DNA from: Streptomyces sp. NBC_00654
GTDB taxonomy: Bacteria > Actinomycetota > Actinomycetes > Streptomycetales > Streptomycetaceae
Direction: 5' to 3'
NCBI RefSeq assembly: GCF_026341775.1
Contig: NZ_JAPEOB010000005.1
Coordinates: 62,001 to 126,000, forward strand
Length of the DNA: 64,000 nucleotides
The position numbers and the translations under genes are program-made. Shown one piece after another: positions 1-8,264 of this stretch. Within the stretch, counting starts at the first letter, position 1. Each line of letters opens with the position of its first letter. Below the pieces are notes generated by a model. That model had not been told where the DNA came from. It was given only the letters and a program-made list of their open reading frames with translations, and did not search any database.

Positions 1-2
1 AC

Positions 3-893
3 AAGCGGGACTGGCTTTCCGAGCTGGTCAAGCGCGCCTCCGAGCTGCGCCGTGCTGTCGAGCCGCGGCCGTACTGGCCGCAGCGGCAAGGGCGCGGCCT
101 CTCGCGCGACGGCAGCACCCCACGGGACTCCCGGCGCGGCTTCGAACGGATCATCAGTGACTTTGCCGACAGCGGCTACCTGGTGGAGGTCTTCGGCGAG
201 GAGTGCGTCGACGACTCCACCGAGCTGCCGGACGCGGACGCCTCGCGGGTCATCGAACGCCGCTTGGGCATTCCCGGCCTGTGGCCCCTGGCCCCTGTGA
301 CGTGGGACGAGGACACCTTCTTCGGGCTGATCGAGGTCTTCCACGACCTGGTCAGCCGCCCCCGGACCCGCCGCTACCACTCCTACAGCGGGTGCGGCTG
401 GCACCACTCGGAGTTCCACAACGGGCCCGCCCGGATCCTTTACCGCAGCAAGGTCAACGAGCTGCTCCGCGAGGCCGGCATCGAGTACGAGCTGGCCGCC
501 GAAGGCGAGGACCTCGGGCGCCTGGTCGCCATCACCGACGACGCCCGCAGCGCTCTGGTCCACCAAGCACTGACCGGCAGTGCCCCGAACATCACGGCCC
601 GGGTCCGTCACGCCGTCGCCCTATTCCGCGCCCGGGACGCGGCCGCGGAGAGCAAACGATCGGCGATCGTGACCCTCGCGGGCATCCTTGAGGAACGCCG
701 CGCACTCCTCAAAGAGCAGCTCGGCAGAGACGAAGGGGCCCTCTTCGAGATCGCCAACCGCTACGACCTGCGCCACCGGAAAGCAGACCAGCGTGGCGAC
801 TACGACGAAGCGTTCCTGGACTGGATTTTCTGGTGGTACCTCGGAACGGTCGAGCTCACCAACCGGATCATCGCATCACGGATCGGCGGCTGA
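3..893 (+). CDS. Unknown protein, 5' end outside window
   Basis: The frame is open from the first bases of the window to the TGA at 891-893, so the start lies upstream; the first internal ATG is at 183, but coding sequence clearly precedes it (reading KRDWLSELVKRASELRRAVE). The visible 296 residues are charged and contain no signal peptide or membrane segment. A Trp/Tyr-rich C-terminal helix (FLDWIFWWYLGTVELTNRII) and an earlier segment GCGWHHSEFHNG stand out. I do not recognise a family. The following lipoprotein starts 31 bases downstream on the same strand. Confidence 0.75.
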   Translation, partial: KRDWLSELVKRASELRRAVEPRPYWPQRQGRGLSRDGSTPRDSRRGFERIISDFADSGYLVEVFGEECVDDSTELPDADASRVIERRLGIPGLWPLAPVTWDEDTFFGLIEVFHDLVSRPRTRRYHSYSGCGWHHSEFHNGPARILYRSKVNELLREAGIEYELAAEGEDLGRLVAITDDARSALVHQALTGSAPNITARVRHAVALFRARDAAAESKRSAIVTLAGILEERRALLKEQLGRDEGALFEIANRYDLRHRKADQRGDYDEAFLDWIFWWYLGTVELTNRIIASRIGG

Positions 894-924
894 CACCGCG
901 TCCCGTCCGGAGAGCAGGGGGGCC

Positions 925-1488
925 ATGAACTATCCGAGGTTGAGGGCCATACCGGAGGGTCTGGTGATCACGGCATGCCTGCTGGTGCTGTCTGCGTGCA
1001 GCAGCAACGATGACCTGCCTGTCAGACGCAGCGACGGCGTGATCAAGGACTTCGGCCGTGTCACAACACCCGAATTGAAGAAGTGGGTCCAGAGGTCTGA
1101 CCTGCCGCAGAAGGCCAAGAGCCTGATCGACCTTTACGTCAGCGAGATCCGCGTCGCCGAGGGGTTCGCCGGATGCATGACAGAGGGACGGACCGAACCC
1201 CTCATGAACGTTGAGCTGGCCTATCCCGACCTCGGGCAATACGACGAACAGGGCCTGGATGAGCAGCGCGACTGGAGCCGCCGAATCATTTCTGGATTGG
1301 AAGAGTTCGCCCACACCTTCGAGCCGGGCTATTCCACGGAGGGCGGCTGGATCGGAGGGCCAACGTGGGTAACCGACCCCAGGGGCGGTCTGGACTGCAG
1401 CGGCAGCATCGAGATGGGCCAGCTCCTGACCCCAGCGGCGAACATGGGTACGGATTACCACCAGAGGGACAACAACCCAATCCCCTGA
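925..1488 (+). CDS. Secreted lipoprotein, unknown function
   Basis: A 187-aa protein. The ATG at 925 is preceded by a purine-rich AGAGCAGGGG ribosome binding site. The N-terminus is a lipoprotein signal peptide: a hydrophobic stretch (LVITACLLVLSAC) ends in a lipobox with Cys27 followed by SSNDD, so the mature protein should be lipid-anchored outside the membrane. The rest is acidic, with two further cysteines (one in GFAGCMTEG, one in LDCSGS) that could pair. No known domain is recognised. It may be cotranscribed with the genes on either side. Confidence 0.8.
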   Translation: MNYPRLRAIPEGLVITACLLVLSACSSNDDLPVRRSDGVIKDFGRVTTPELKKWVQRSDLPQKAKSLIDLYVSEIRVAEGFAGCMTEGRTEPLMNVELAYPDLGQYDEQGLDEQRDWSRRIISGLEEFAHTFEPGYSTEGGWIGGPTWVTDPRGGLDCSGSIEMGQLLTPAANMGTDYHQRDNNPIP

Positions 1489-1491
1489 CAG

Positions 1492-1938
1492 TTGTGCCGG
1501 CCCGACCGTACTACCAATGTTGATGAAGCCGCACGACGCCTGCCTCAGCCCGCCTACGATGCCGTGGTGCGGAAGACGAAGGCGTTCAAGGAAGCTGTTG
1601 CCGAGACGCTCGCGGAGCTGGCCCGGCGCGGGGTGACCTTCGCCCCCGCGACCGTGGCGGACACAATCGAGCAGCAGATCACCACCGTGTCCGAGCGGCT
1701 CGGGATCCAGGTGCGCTCCGCCTGGAAGTACTTCGACGCACCCGCCACGGCCGACCGCCTCGCCAAGAGCCAGGCCTCTTACGAGGAGAGCAGCAGCGAG
1801 AAGGGCGCTGGACAGGCCCCGATGCCGCCGATCGACAACCCTGAGCTCGCCCTGGTCCTCGCCGGGGTACCGGACTCCCTGGCCCAGACCGGCGGCGACC
1901 TGTACGCGGTCATCATCAACGTCGCAGTCAACGCCTGA
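1492..1938 (+). CDS. Small protein of unknown function
   Basis: Frame of 148 aa that begins right after the lipoprotein stop (TGA 1486-1488); the first available start is TTG at 1492, with a GTG possible further in, so the N-terminus is uncertain. The central part (AETLAELARRGVTFAPATVA, then SERLGIQVRSAWKYFD) looks helical and resembles a small helix-turn-helix or helical-bundle protein. No family is recognised. The stop at 1936-1938 directly abuts the next ATG (1939), suggesting translational coupling. Confidence 0.55.
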   Translation: MCRPDRTTNVDEAARRLPQPAYDAVVRKTKAFKEAVAETLAELARRGVTFAPATVADTIEQQITTVSERLGIQVRSAWKYFDAPATADRLAKSQASYEESSSEKGAGQAPMPPIDNPELALVLAGVPDSLAQTGGDLYAVIINVAVNA

Positions 1939-2127
1939 ATGGCCGGCCACATCCACGGCGAGGACGGCTGCGCCGGCTGCGAAGGCAGCCGCGGCGATGT
2001 CGGGCACGACTGGGAGGAGCGGATGCAGATGATCAGCGAGCTGCAGCCGAACATCACCAAGTGGTTCGACCGCGACGTATGGACCGCCGCAGTCAACGAC
2101 GCTGGCTATACCGTCACCCGCCTTTGA
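1939..2127 (+). CDS. Small acidic protein (62 aa), unknown
   Basis: ATG at 1939 immediately follows the TGA of the upstream gene with no spacer, so translation is probably coupled. The 62-aa product is acidic, with a N-terminal GEDGCAGC cysteine pair and a His-rich start (MAGHIHG), which could bind a metal. No recognised family. A perfect inverted repeat about 100 bases downstream may end this transcription unit. Confidence 0.5.
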   Translation: MAGHIHGEDGCAGCEGSRGDVGHDWEERMQMISELQPNITKWFDRDVWTAAVNDAGYTVTRL

Positions 2128-2233
2128 TCGGACGACCGCCCTTCGCTCATACCTGTCCACGAACGTTGGTGCCCGTCAGTCCACTCATACCGGTGCGATC
2201 GGCGAGTCCTTTGCTTTCCGCTCCCCACGTTCC

Positions 2234-2262
2234 CCAGTTGGTTCACGAAGTGAACCAACTGG
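2234..2262. terminator. Perfect 13-bp inverted repeat between convergent genes
   Basis: CCAGTTGGTTCAC and its exact reverse complement are separated by GAA. It lies between the 3' end of the plus-strand gene cluster and the 3' end of the minus-strand immunity gene, so a bidirectional terminator is the simplest reading, although there is no T-run. The short symmetric core (GTTCACGAAGTGAAC) would also fit a repressor operator. Confidence 0.5.
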
Positions 2263-2323
2263 ACGAATAGGAACACCGGGGAAGAATCGAGATCGGCATC
2301 AGCGCCACCAGATGGGACAGTCC

Positions 2324-2815
2324 TTAACTAAAATCTCCATTTATAATATCCCATTTGAGTTCGTACCACAGATTCCCTTCGGTTGCGTACGCCTCCGGAT
2401 CGATGTGGCGTACAAAATCCTCCACGTCTTGCGCAGCGGCATCCCAACTATCGCCGCCTTCGTCGGCATCAAATGGGTATCGCTCGATGAGGCCGCGGAC
2501 GCACAGGGAGAATCGCTCAAGATTGGTATTAACCAGCACCACATGGTCCAGGCTTTTACCGGATTGCACCACGTGCCCGGTGCGCGGATCCCATAGGATA
2601 CTTCCGAACAATCCAGTGCTGCCGAATTTAACAAATTCCCCAAGCGTCTCAATCGTAACAAACTCCAAGAAGTCTAGAGCTTGATACACCGACCCGATCG
2701 CCTCATCTGGAACATCGAAATATTCTGGCACACGGGGATCCTCTACGGGTTCACGAAAGTGCAGCTGAATCATCGAAAACTGGGGGGATTCCTCGTCGAT
2801 ACTTTCGTTACTCAT
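2324..2815 (-). CDS. SUKH-4-type immunity protein
   Basis: Product of 163 aa, probably the cytoplasmic immunity protein for the toxin encoded just upstream on the same strand (68-base gap). The order toxin then immunity gene is standard for polymorphic toxins. The fold resembles the SUKH-4 (SMI1/KNR4-like) family: an N-terminal ligand region, GSTGLFGSILWDPRTGHVV, then VVLVNTNLERFSLCVRGL, which matches the family pattern of a final N/S-S/T-L-E-F helix start. ATGs lie at 2821 and 2815; the AGAAAG motif is better spaced for 2815. Local base composition is clearly AT-richer than the surroundings, as expected for an exchanged toxin-tip module. Confidence 0.75.
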   Translation of the reverse strand: MSNESIDEESPQFSMIQLHFREPVEDPRVPEYFDVPDEAIGSVYQALDFLEFVTIETLGEFVKFGSTGLFGSILWDPRTGHVVQSGKSLDHVVLVNTNLERFSLCVRGLIERYPFDADEGGDSWDAAAQDVEDFVRHIDPEAYATEGNLWYELKWDIINGDFS

Positions 2816-2883
2816 TATCATTCTTTCTGTAGTGGTGTAAGCGTGTGGCGCCCGAAGAGGGGCGGGCGCCACACTATTTCACC

Positions 2884-5800
2884 TCAGGGTGAGTTGAAGA
2901 GCGATCTTACCGCATCCTTCAAATCGGCATTAGCCTTATCGCGTATCGCATCCTGCTTGACTCGGTCCGGGTGGTTCCACTTGAAACTCCACGAGACAAA
3001 CGGAATATCCTTGACCAGGCTCTCACACTTGTTTGAGCAAGGCTCCCGCTCGGAATATAGCTCGACTATTTTCCTCTTCCCGGCTTGCTGAAACAGATGC
3101 TCTTCCGCGTGAGCGTGTTTGTTCGACTTTCCGACGATTATGTTGCCGTCGTCCAGTCGGGCGGACGCGTAGTTGGTCGTCGTCCTGTTCTTGTCGATGA
3201 GTCGTTGCAAGCGGACCGACTGACCCAGGTCTGTCGTTCCGTAGCCGACCTTCCCCTTTCCTCCTCTTCCCGGCTTGTGCAAAAACATCGCGGCGAGCGC
3301 GCCGGGGACTAGGTATGAGTCGCCATCAATATTGATGCCTTGTTGCGCCGCCCAAGCGTCGTACTGAGCCCCGATATCACATCCGCCTGCGACCTGATTG
3401 TCGCCCCAGCAGCTGGTATTGACCGATGTATAGACCAGCTCAAGGCTATAGGCGATGTTCCTCAGCAAGCCCGCAAGTACTTCTACGGCGATGCTGACTC
3501 CGCTTAGAGCGTGACCTTGGGATCCCCCTGCGTCACCCTGGCCAGCATTTGCTGGGCTTGTCGATCCGGTCCCTGAATCCGTGTTGCCAGCGGTTCCGCC
3601 ACCGCCGTCGCCACCACCGCCGTCGCCACCGCCGTCGCCACCGCCGTCGTCGCCGCCGCCGTCGTCGCCGCCACCACCGCTTGGACCGCTCGTGATCGGA
3701 GGGAAGGCGGGATCGGAGTTGTTCCCGCCGCCGCTGCCCGGTTGGCAGTGTCCGTTGCCTGGGTCGAGGCAGGTGCCTGTGGGATCGGAGTAGGTGACGG
3801 GGCTGTTTGCCGCGTAGCTGTAGCCGTTGAGCGTCTGGTGTTTCGTCGTTTCAAGGAGAGCGTCGACGCTGATGAATTGCCCGATGGTGGGGTCGTATTC
3901 GCGGGCGCCGATGTGGGTGAGGCCGGTGGTCTTGTCGTCGGTCTTGCCGAGGAAGGACTTGTCGTCTGGCCAGGTGCCGGTGGTATTGCCTCGGGTGGAG
4001 CCGAAGGGAGTGGTGTAGCGCTTGGTGACGGTTTGTGTGGTGTCTGAGGTGATGGCGATTGAGCTCGTGCTGTGGTGGTCGGCGGCGAGGAAGCTGATCT
4101 TCTCGGTGCCGGTCTGGTTGGAGCGGATGGCGATGGTGGATCCGGCCGCGCTGTAGTAGCGGTTGGCCCACTTCTTGCCGGACTTGAGGTGTACCTCGGT
4201 GTCGCCGAGGTAGAGGACGGTTTCTCCGGAGGTTGCGTTGTCGCGGCGGATGAGGAGCTCGCCGTCGGCGTCGTAGACGTAGTCGGTGGCGGTGGTGCCT
4301 TCGGTGAGCTTGACCGGCTTGCCCTCGGCGTTCCACTGCAGGGACTGAGTGGTGGTTGAGCCGGCCTTCTCGAGGCGGGTGGTGGTGTTGCCGGTCTTGT
4401 CGTAGGTGTACTGGGCGGCGGCTCCGGTGCAAGTGGAGGTGGTGGTGGTGGCGGTCAGGCCATGGGGGTGGTCCGGGTCGTTGTAGCAGTAGGTGCGGGT
4501 GACCGGCGTGCCGGTGTTCTGTTTCTCGGTCTGGCGCTGCCCTGCGGTGTTGTAGGTGTAGGAGGTCCAGTAGGGGGCGGGGCCGCCGATGTTGGCGGCG
4601 GTTCGGCCTGTCACGGCGCAGTCGGCGGTCTTGGGTGTCCAGGCTTCGGTCAGGCGGTTGTTGCCGTCGTAGGTGAAGCACTGATTGTCCGTGCCGGTGC
4701 CGATGTTGGCCTGGTCGGCGATGGCGGTGACGTTGCCCGCCTGGTCATAGGTGTAGTTGAGGTCCTGGACAGGGCCTCGGGTCTGGTCGTCGGTTGCCGC
4801 AGTGAGCAGGCGTCCGGTGCCAGCCTCGTAGGTGTTGGTCTGGAAGACCCGCTTGGTTCCGGCGGCCGTGGAGGTGCCGAGCTGGAGCTGGGCGACTTGG
4901 CCGAGAGAGGTGTAGCTGGCTCCCAGGAGATACCCGGAGGCGCCGGACAGACCGGTGATCAGGCCGCTGTCGGCGTTGTAGTCGGCAGTGACGGTCTCGG
5001 CCGCCAGCCCGCCGCCAGCAGCCGATTTGAGGCTCTTTACCGTGCCGTCAAGACGGTAGGCGACCTCGGTGGTGCTGGTTGCCGTGACCGCGCCGGAGGT
5101 GACCAGAGCGTCGGTGGGCGGCAGGGCCACCGTGCCAGTGGTGGCGCGGTTCAGGGCGTCGTAGGCGGTGACCTGCTTGGTGTAGGCCTTGCTGCCGCTC
5201 TGGCCCTTGCCTCCCTCATAGCGGGTTGAAGCGACCGGGAGCCCCTTGGCTCCCGTGATTCCGTCGAAGGTCCACTCGGCCTGAAGGTTGCCGTCGGTGC
5301 GGCTGGTCTGCCACTGCTTGGTCTTGCGGCCGAGTTCGTCGTACTCGTAGAAAAGGACCTTGTTCTCGGAGTCTGTAATGGAGTCCATCTGGTCGAGCTC
5401 GGTGTAGCCGGTGGTCGACTTTCCCTTGTCGGGGTCAGTGGCTGTGCGCTGACGGCCGAAGAGATCGTAGGTGTAGGACCACTGGGTATCGTCGATATTA
5501 GTGATCGTCTCGGGCTTGCCATCCCGGGTGTGGGTGTGTGCGGCACGGGTGTACGGGGTGCCGAGTGTGGCGCCGTACTGGGTGTCGTCCGGTTGGGTGC
5601 CGGCGTAGGTGCGGGTCTCTTTCACCCGGCCCAGGACGTCGGTGATCGTGCGGCTGGCGTTCCCTCCGGCCGGTGCCGTTGTGGCGGTGGAGTCGCCGGT
5701 GTACGTGGTGGTTGTGTCCCACTTTTTGACGCCGTTGACCATGAACGTGGACTTGGTGGCGCGACCGGCACCGTCGTGGTCGGTCAGGGTCTGGGATCCG

Positions 5801-6108
5801 CTGCCGTAGGGCACCTTGGCGTAGGTGCTCGAGGGGGCGTTGTCCTTGTCGTAGACATCGGCGTACGTCTCGTCGGCGAGGCCTCGGGAGTCGTAGCGGG
5901 TGTCGGTGAGGATGCGGCCGCCGTTCGGCGCGGGGCCTTGGGTCTGGACCGGGCGCAGCATCGAGTCGAGGAGCGCGTAGACGGTCTTGTAACTGGTGCC
6001 GTCGGCTTTGAGGGTGGCCACCGATGTCCAGGGGGCCTTGTCGCGCTCCAGGCCGTAGGCGTACTTGGCGCTGGGGCTGTCGCCGCCGGATTTGGAGCGG
6101 TTGGGCAT
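2884..6108 (-). CDS. Orphan Rhs/YD-repeat protein with C-terminal deaminase-like toxin
   Basis: About 1,074 aa from the first ATG. Residues 1-780 are YD repeats (YDSRGL, YDLFGRQRT, YDELGRKT) ending with the Rhs core motif IGAREYDPTIGQFISVD, followed by a Gly/Asp-rich linker (about 800-870) and a variable tip. The tip has HAHAEEHLF near residue 1000 and EREPCSNKC near 1022, the zinc-binding H[AV]E and PCxxC pattern of deaminase-fold toxins, so nucleic-acid or nucleotide deamination is the likely activity. The same frame remains open and YD-like upstream of the ATG (RTENTYDALGRI) to a TAG at 6160-6162. The N-terminal half of a normal Rhs protein, including secretion signals, is therefore missing. 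Delivery of this copy is doubtful. Confidence 0.8.
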   Translation of the reverse strand: MPNRSKSGGDSPSAKYAYGLERDKAPWTSVATLKADGTSYKTVYALLDSMLRPVQTQGPAPNGGRILTDTRYDSRGLADETYADVYDKDNAPSSTYAKVPYGSGSQTLTDHDGAGRATKSTFMVNGVKKWDTTTTYTGDSTATTAPAGGNASRTITDVLGRVKETRTYAGTQPDDTQYGATLGTPYTRAAHTHTRDGKPETITNIDDTQWSYTYDLFGRQRTATDPDKGKSTTGYTELDQMDSITDSENKVLFYEYDELGRKTKQWQTSRTDGNLQAEWTFDGITGAKGLPVASTRYEGGKGQSGSKAYTKQVTAYDALNRATTGTVALPPTDALVTSGAVTATSTTEVAYRLDGTVKSLKSAAGGGLAAETVTADYNADSGLITGLSGASGYLLGASYTSLGQVAQLQLGTSTAAGTKRVFQTNTYEAGTGRLLTAATDDQTRGPVQDLNYTYDQAGNVTAIADQANIGTGTDNQCFTYDGNNRLTEAWTPKTADCAVTGRTAANIGGPAPYWTSYTYNTAGQRQTEKQNTGTPVTRTYCYNDPDHPHGLTATTTTSTCTGAAAQYTYDKTGNTTTRLEKAGSTTTQSLQWNAEGKPVKLTEGTTATDYVYDADGELLIRRDNATSGETVLYLGDTEVHLKSGKKWANRYYSAAGSTIAIRSNQTGTEKISFLAADHHSTSSIAITSDTTQTVTKRYTTPFGSTRGNTTGTWPDDKSFLGKTDDKTTGLTHIGAREYDPTIGQFISVDALLETTKHQTLNGYSYAANSPVTYSDPTGTCLDPGNGHCQPGSGGGNNSDPAFPPITSGPSGGGGDDGGGDDGGGDGGGDGGGGDGGGGTAGNTDSGTGSTSPANAGQGDAGGSQGHALSGVSIAVEVLAGLLRNIAYSLELVYTSVNTSCWGDNQVAGGCDIGAQYDAWAAQQGINIDGDSYLVPGALAAMFLHKPGRGGKGKVGYGTTDLGQSVRLQRLIDKNRTTTNYASARLDDGNIIVGKSNKHAHAEEHLFQQAGKRKIVELYSEREPCSNKCESLVKDIPFVSWSFKWNHPDRVKQDAIRDKANADLKDAVRSLFNSP

Positions 6109-6602
6109 CCAGGTGGCGGTGATTCGGCCGAGCGCGTCGTAGGTGTTCTCGGTGCGCGGCTACCGCTAATTTCCGTTCGGATACTCCCCGAGGGCCAGAG
6201 TGAGATGTGACGTGTGAAAACCCAAAAGAGGGCCTGCTGCTGCGGAGGTGCCGCTGCTCCCTGGTCGGGCTGGCCCGGGGCAGCAGGGTCGCCGTCGGTT
6301 TCGGGTGGATGGTGGCCGCTGTGACGGTGGTGCTGGGCCTCCTACGGATCCGACCTGACCGAGGCCATCCGCAGTCTCTGAACGACGCCCGCATCCTCAG
6401 AGACCCTCACAACAAGCCCTACGAGCTCCTGTACGAGGAGCGGAACGTGAGGGCGGCCCCGCCACTGCGGCTCATTGACAAGTGGTCACACAGCCCGTCT
6501 CCCATGTGACCGATACGGGAGCACCCGATCAACCCGTCCACCACGGGCCTGCTAGGCCTGGAGCAAGCAGTTCGCGGAGCTTGGGGTTTGGCCGCTTGGA
6601 CT

Positions 6603-6872
6603 GGGGCTGCTTCGGTCCCTGGCTTGAGTCCCTGAGTAAAAGCGCAGGTCAACATGGTTCCTGCGCCAGAGTCAGGGGCTGAAGGGACTCACTTCCGGGG
6701 TTATAACTCCACTAGCGCGTGGGCGCGTATGCGCGAGCGTATGTATGTATGCCTTGTATCAGGGCTGGCTCATAATTAGAGATCTCAGTCCCTTCAGTCC
6801 CTTCTTGTAGGGCTGAAGGGCGCTGACCTGCAGTTTTACTCAGGGACTCAAGCCAGGGACCGAAGCAGCCCC
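6603..6872. repeat. Perfect 39-bp inverted repeat flanking 192 bp
   Basis: The arm at 6603-6641 (starting GGGGCTGCTTCGGTCCCTGG) is the exact reverse complement of 6834-6872, and a weaker match (GCAGGTCA) continues inward. The enclosed DNA contains an alternating CGCG/CGTATG tract near 6715-6750 and several AGTCCCTT copies. It could be a miniature transposable element or a replication or partition site; no reading frame spans it. Confidence 0.8.
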
Positions 6873-7150
6873 GCCCCTGTCCGGGCCACTCAGCCCCTTC
6901 CCGGGGGCCGGTCGCGGGCGCCGTTCTTCCGCCGACGACTCGATCTCCCGACGTCGGCGACGCGCCCTCCACCCTGCAGGGCCTGAAGGGACTCAAGGGA
7001 CCGGGAATCTGATAGAACGGCACGCGGGGCGAATCCGCCTGTCTCTGTGGATCCACGTCATAGACTCTCTTCCGAAAGTGAGTCCCTTCAGTCCCTTCGG
7101 GCGCTGAGAAACCCTGCGAGCACCGGCTTCCAGGCAGGGACTCAAGCCCA
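6678..7150. repeat. Iteron-like GGGACT repeats upstream of Prim-Pol
   Basis: Copies of AAGGGACTC or its complement occur at about 6680, 6786-6803 (two in tandem), 6843, 6983-7000 and 7080-7097 (two in tandem), with a last GGGACTCAAG at 7137. Orientation alternates. The cluster ends right before the primase gene, so a replication origin for the Prim-Pol/D5 module is a reasonable inference. It is not proven; the repeats could equally be binding sites for a regulator. Confidence 0.5.
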
Positions 7151-7176
7151 ATGGCCGGACCGACGAGGACAACTTC

Positions 7177-7351
7177 GTGCAGCGCCCCCGTGAGACAGGC
7201 TCAGTTGCTTCCCCTGCCGGGTTGGTGGCTCCGCTTGCTCTTGCACGTTGGTGTGCCGGAAACGGCTGGCCCGTTCACCCCTTGGCTGCGGGCCGGAAGA
7301 CGCCGGCAGCCAACTGTTCCTCCTGCAGGGAACACCCACACGACGCGGCAG
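7177..7351 (+). pseudogene. Prim-Pol N-terminal fragment (cut by IS21)
   Basis: First part of a bifunctional DNA primase/polymerase N-terminal domain protein. From the GTG at 7177 the frame gives LARWCAGNGWPVHPLAAGRK and TPAANCSSCREHPH, the usual start of this family, then runs into the IS21 left end at 7352. Deleting the IS and one GGCAG target copy joins 7351 to 9677 in frame and gives CSSCREHPHDAAACPCLPAG, restoring the Cys-rich region exactly. The start codon is uncertain because no ATG is in frame upstream. Confidence 0.85.
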
Positions 7352-7424
7352 TGTCGGCAACGGCCGAATTTGAGGCCAGTTTGGGCGGTTGAATTGTGGG
7401 CCGTTTTGCGGTCTTGGTTGGTTG

Positions 7425-8264
7425 TCAGTCGTTGTCGGTGGGGGTGGGGACGCGGCCGAGTTTTCGTCCTCGCATGCGGTAGGACTCGCCTTTGAGGGAG
7501 TGGACCTCTGCGTGGTGGACGAGCCGGTCGATCATGGCGGCGGCCACGGTCTCGTCGCCGAAGACTTCTCCCCAGCGTCCGAAGGGCTTGTTGCTCGTGA
7601 CGATCACACTCGCTCTCTCGTAGCGGTTGGCGATCAGCTGGAAGAAGAGGTTGGCCGCTTCGGCTTCGAAGGGGATGTATCCCACCTCGTCGATCACGAT
7701 CAGCGGGTAGCGGCCGAGTTTGACCAGTTCTTCCTGGAGTTGCCCGGAGCGGCGGGCTGCGGCGAGGCGGTCCACCCATTGGGAAGCGGTGGCGAAGGCC
7801 ACGCGGTGTCCGCTCTGGCAGGCCCGGACGGCGAGGCCGGTGGCGATGTGGGTCTTGCCGGTTCCGGGCGGGCCGAGGAAGACCACATTCTCTTTGCCCG
7901 TTATGAAGTCCAGTGTGCCCAGATGCGCGAGCTGTTGTCGCGTCAGACCGCGCAGATGGGCGACATCGAGTTCCTCGATGGTCTTGATCGCGGGGAAGTG
8001 GGCAGCCCGGGTGCGGCCCTCGCCGCCGTGGCTGTCGCGGGCGGACACCTCGCGTTGCAGGCAGGCGACCAGGTATTCGGTGTGGGTCCAGGACTCGGCG
8101 CGGGCGCGTTCGGCCAGACGTTCGGCGGCGTCCAGCAGGGTGGGTGCCTTCATCGCGCGGGCGAGAAATGCCAGGTCCGAGGCAGTCTGATGGCCGGTGG
8201 GCGCTGTTTTGTCCGCGGTTTTCGCCGGGCCTGGCCGGGAGCCGGCCGCTGGGGTGCGGGGCAT
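7425..8264 (-). CDS. istB: IS21 helper ATPase IstB
   Basis: Product of 279 aa, the AAA+ ATPase that helps the IstA transposase select and commit to target DNA. Walker A is GPPGTGKT and Walker B is LIVIDEVGY, followed by the family segment FEAEAANLFFQLIANRYE and the sensor TSNKPFGRWGEVF. The length is normal for IstB. Its ATG shares one base with the istA stop (TGATG), so the two genes are translationally coupled. Confidence 0.95.
   Translation of the reverse strand: MPRTPAAGSRPGPAKTADKTAPTGHQTASDLAFLARAMKAPTLLDAAERLAERARAESWTHTEYLVACLQREVSARDSHGGEGRTRAAHFPAIKTIEELDVAHLRGLTRQQLAHLGTLDFITGKENVVFLGPPGTGKTHIATGLAVRACQSGHRVAFATASQWVDRLAAARRSGQLQEELVKLGRYPLIVIDEVGYIPFEAEAANLFFQLIANRYERASVIVTSNKPFGRWGEVFGDETVAAAMIDRLVHHAEVHSLKGESYRMRGRKLGRVPTPTDND

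Larger units (their letters stand above)
6160..7176. other. Non-coding stretch with decayed coding remnant and repeats
   Basis: The Rhs homology stops abruptly at about 6159, which looks like a recombination junction. Between 6330 and 6509 a plus-strand frame reads ARILRDPHNKPYELLYEERN and seems to continue YGSDLTEAIRSL from another frame, so it may be the end of a frameshifted old gene; no family is recognised. From 6600 the DNA is filled with GGGACT-type repeats described separately. I see no intact gene. Confidence 0.5.

Noticed and set aside
868..2160. 430-aa minus-strand frame opposite the lipoprotein and small genes
   Set aside because: It is a GC-driven antisense shadow: no family, and it lies opposite a plausible lipoprotein with a signal peptide and ribosome binding site.
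3591..3682. Short tandem repeat array (CCGCCGTCGCCACC units) as a regulatory repeat
   Set aside because: It encodes the Gly/Asp-rich linker of the Rhs protein and is explained by coding.
3504..4681. Minus-strand Arg/His-rich frames inside the Rhs gene (3504-3854 and 3851-4681)
   Set aside because: They are out-of-frame readings of YD repeats and the Gly/Asp linker, with repetitive low-complexity composition.
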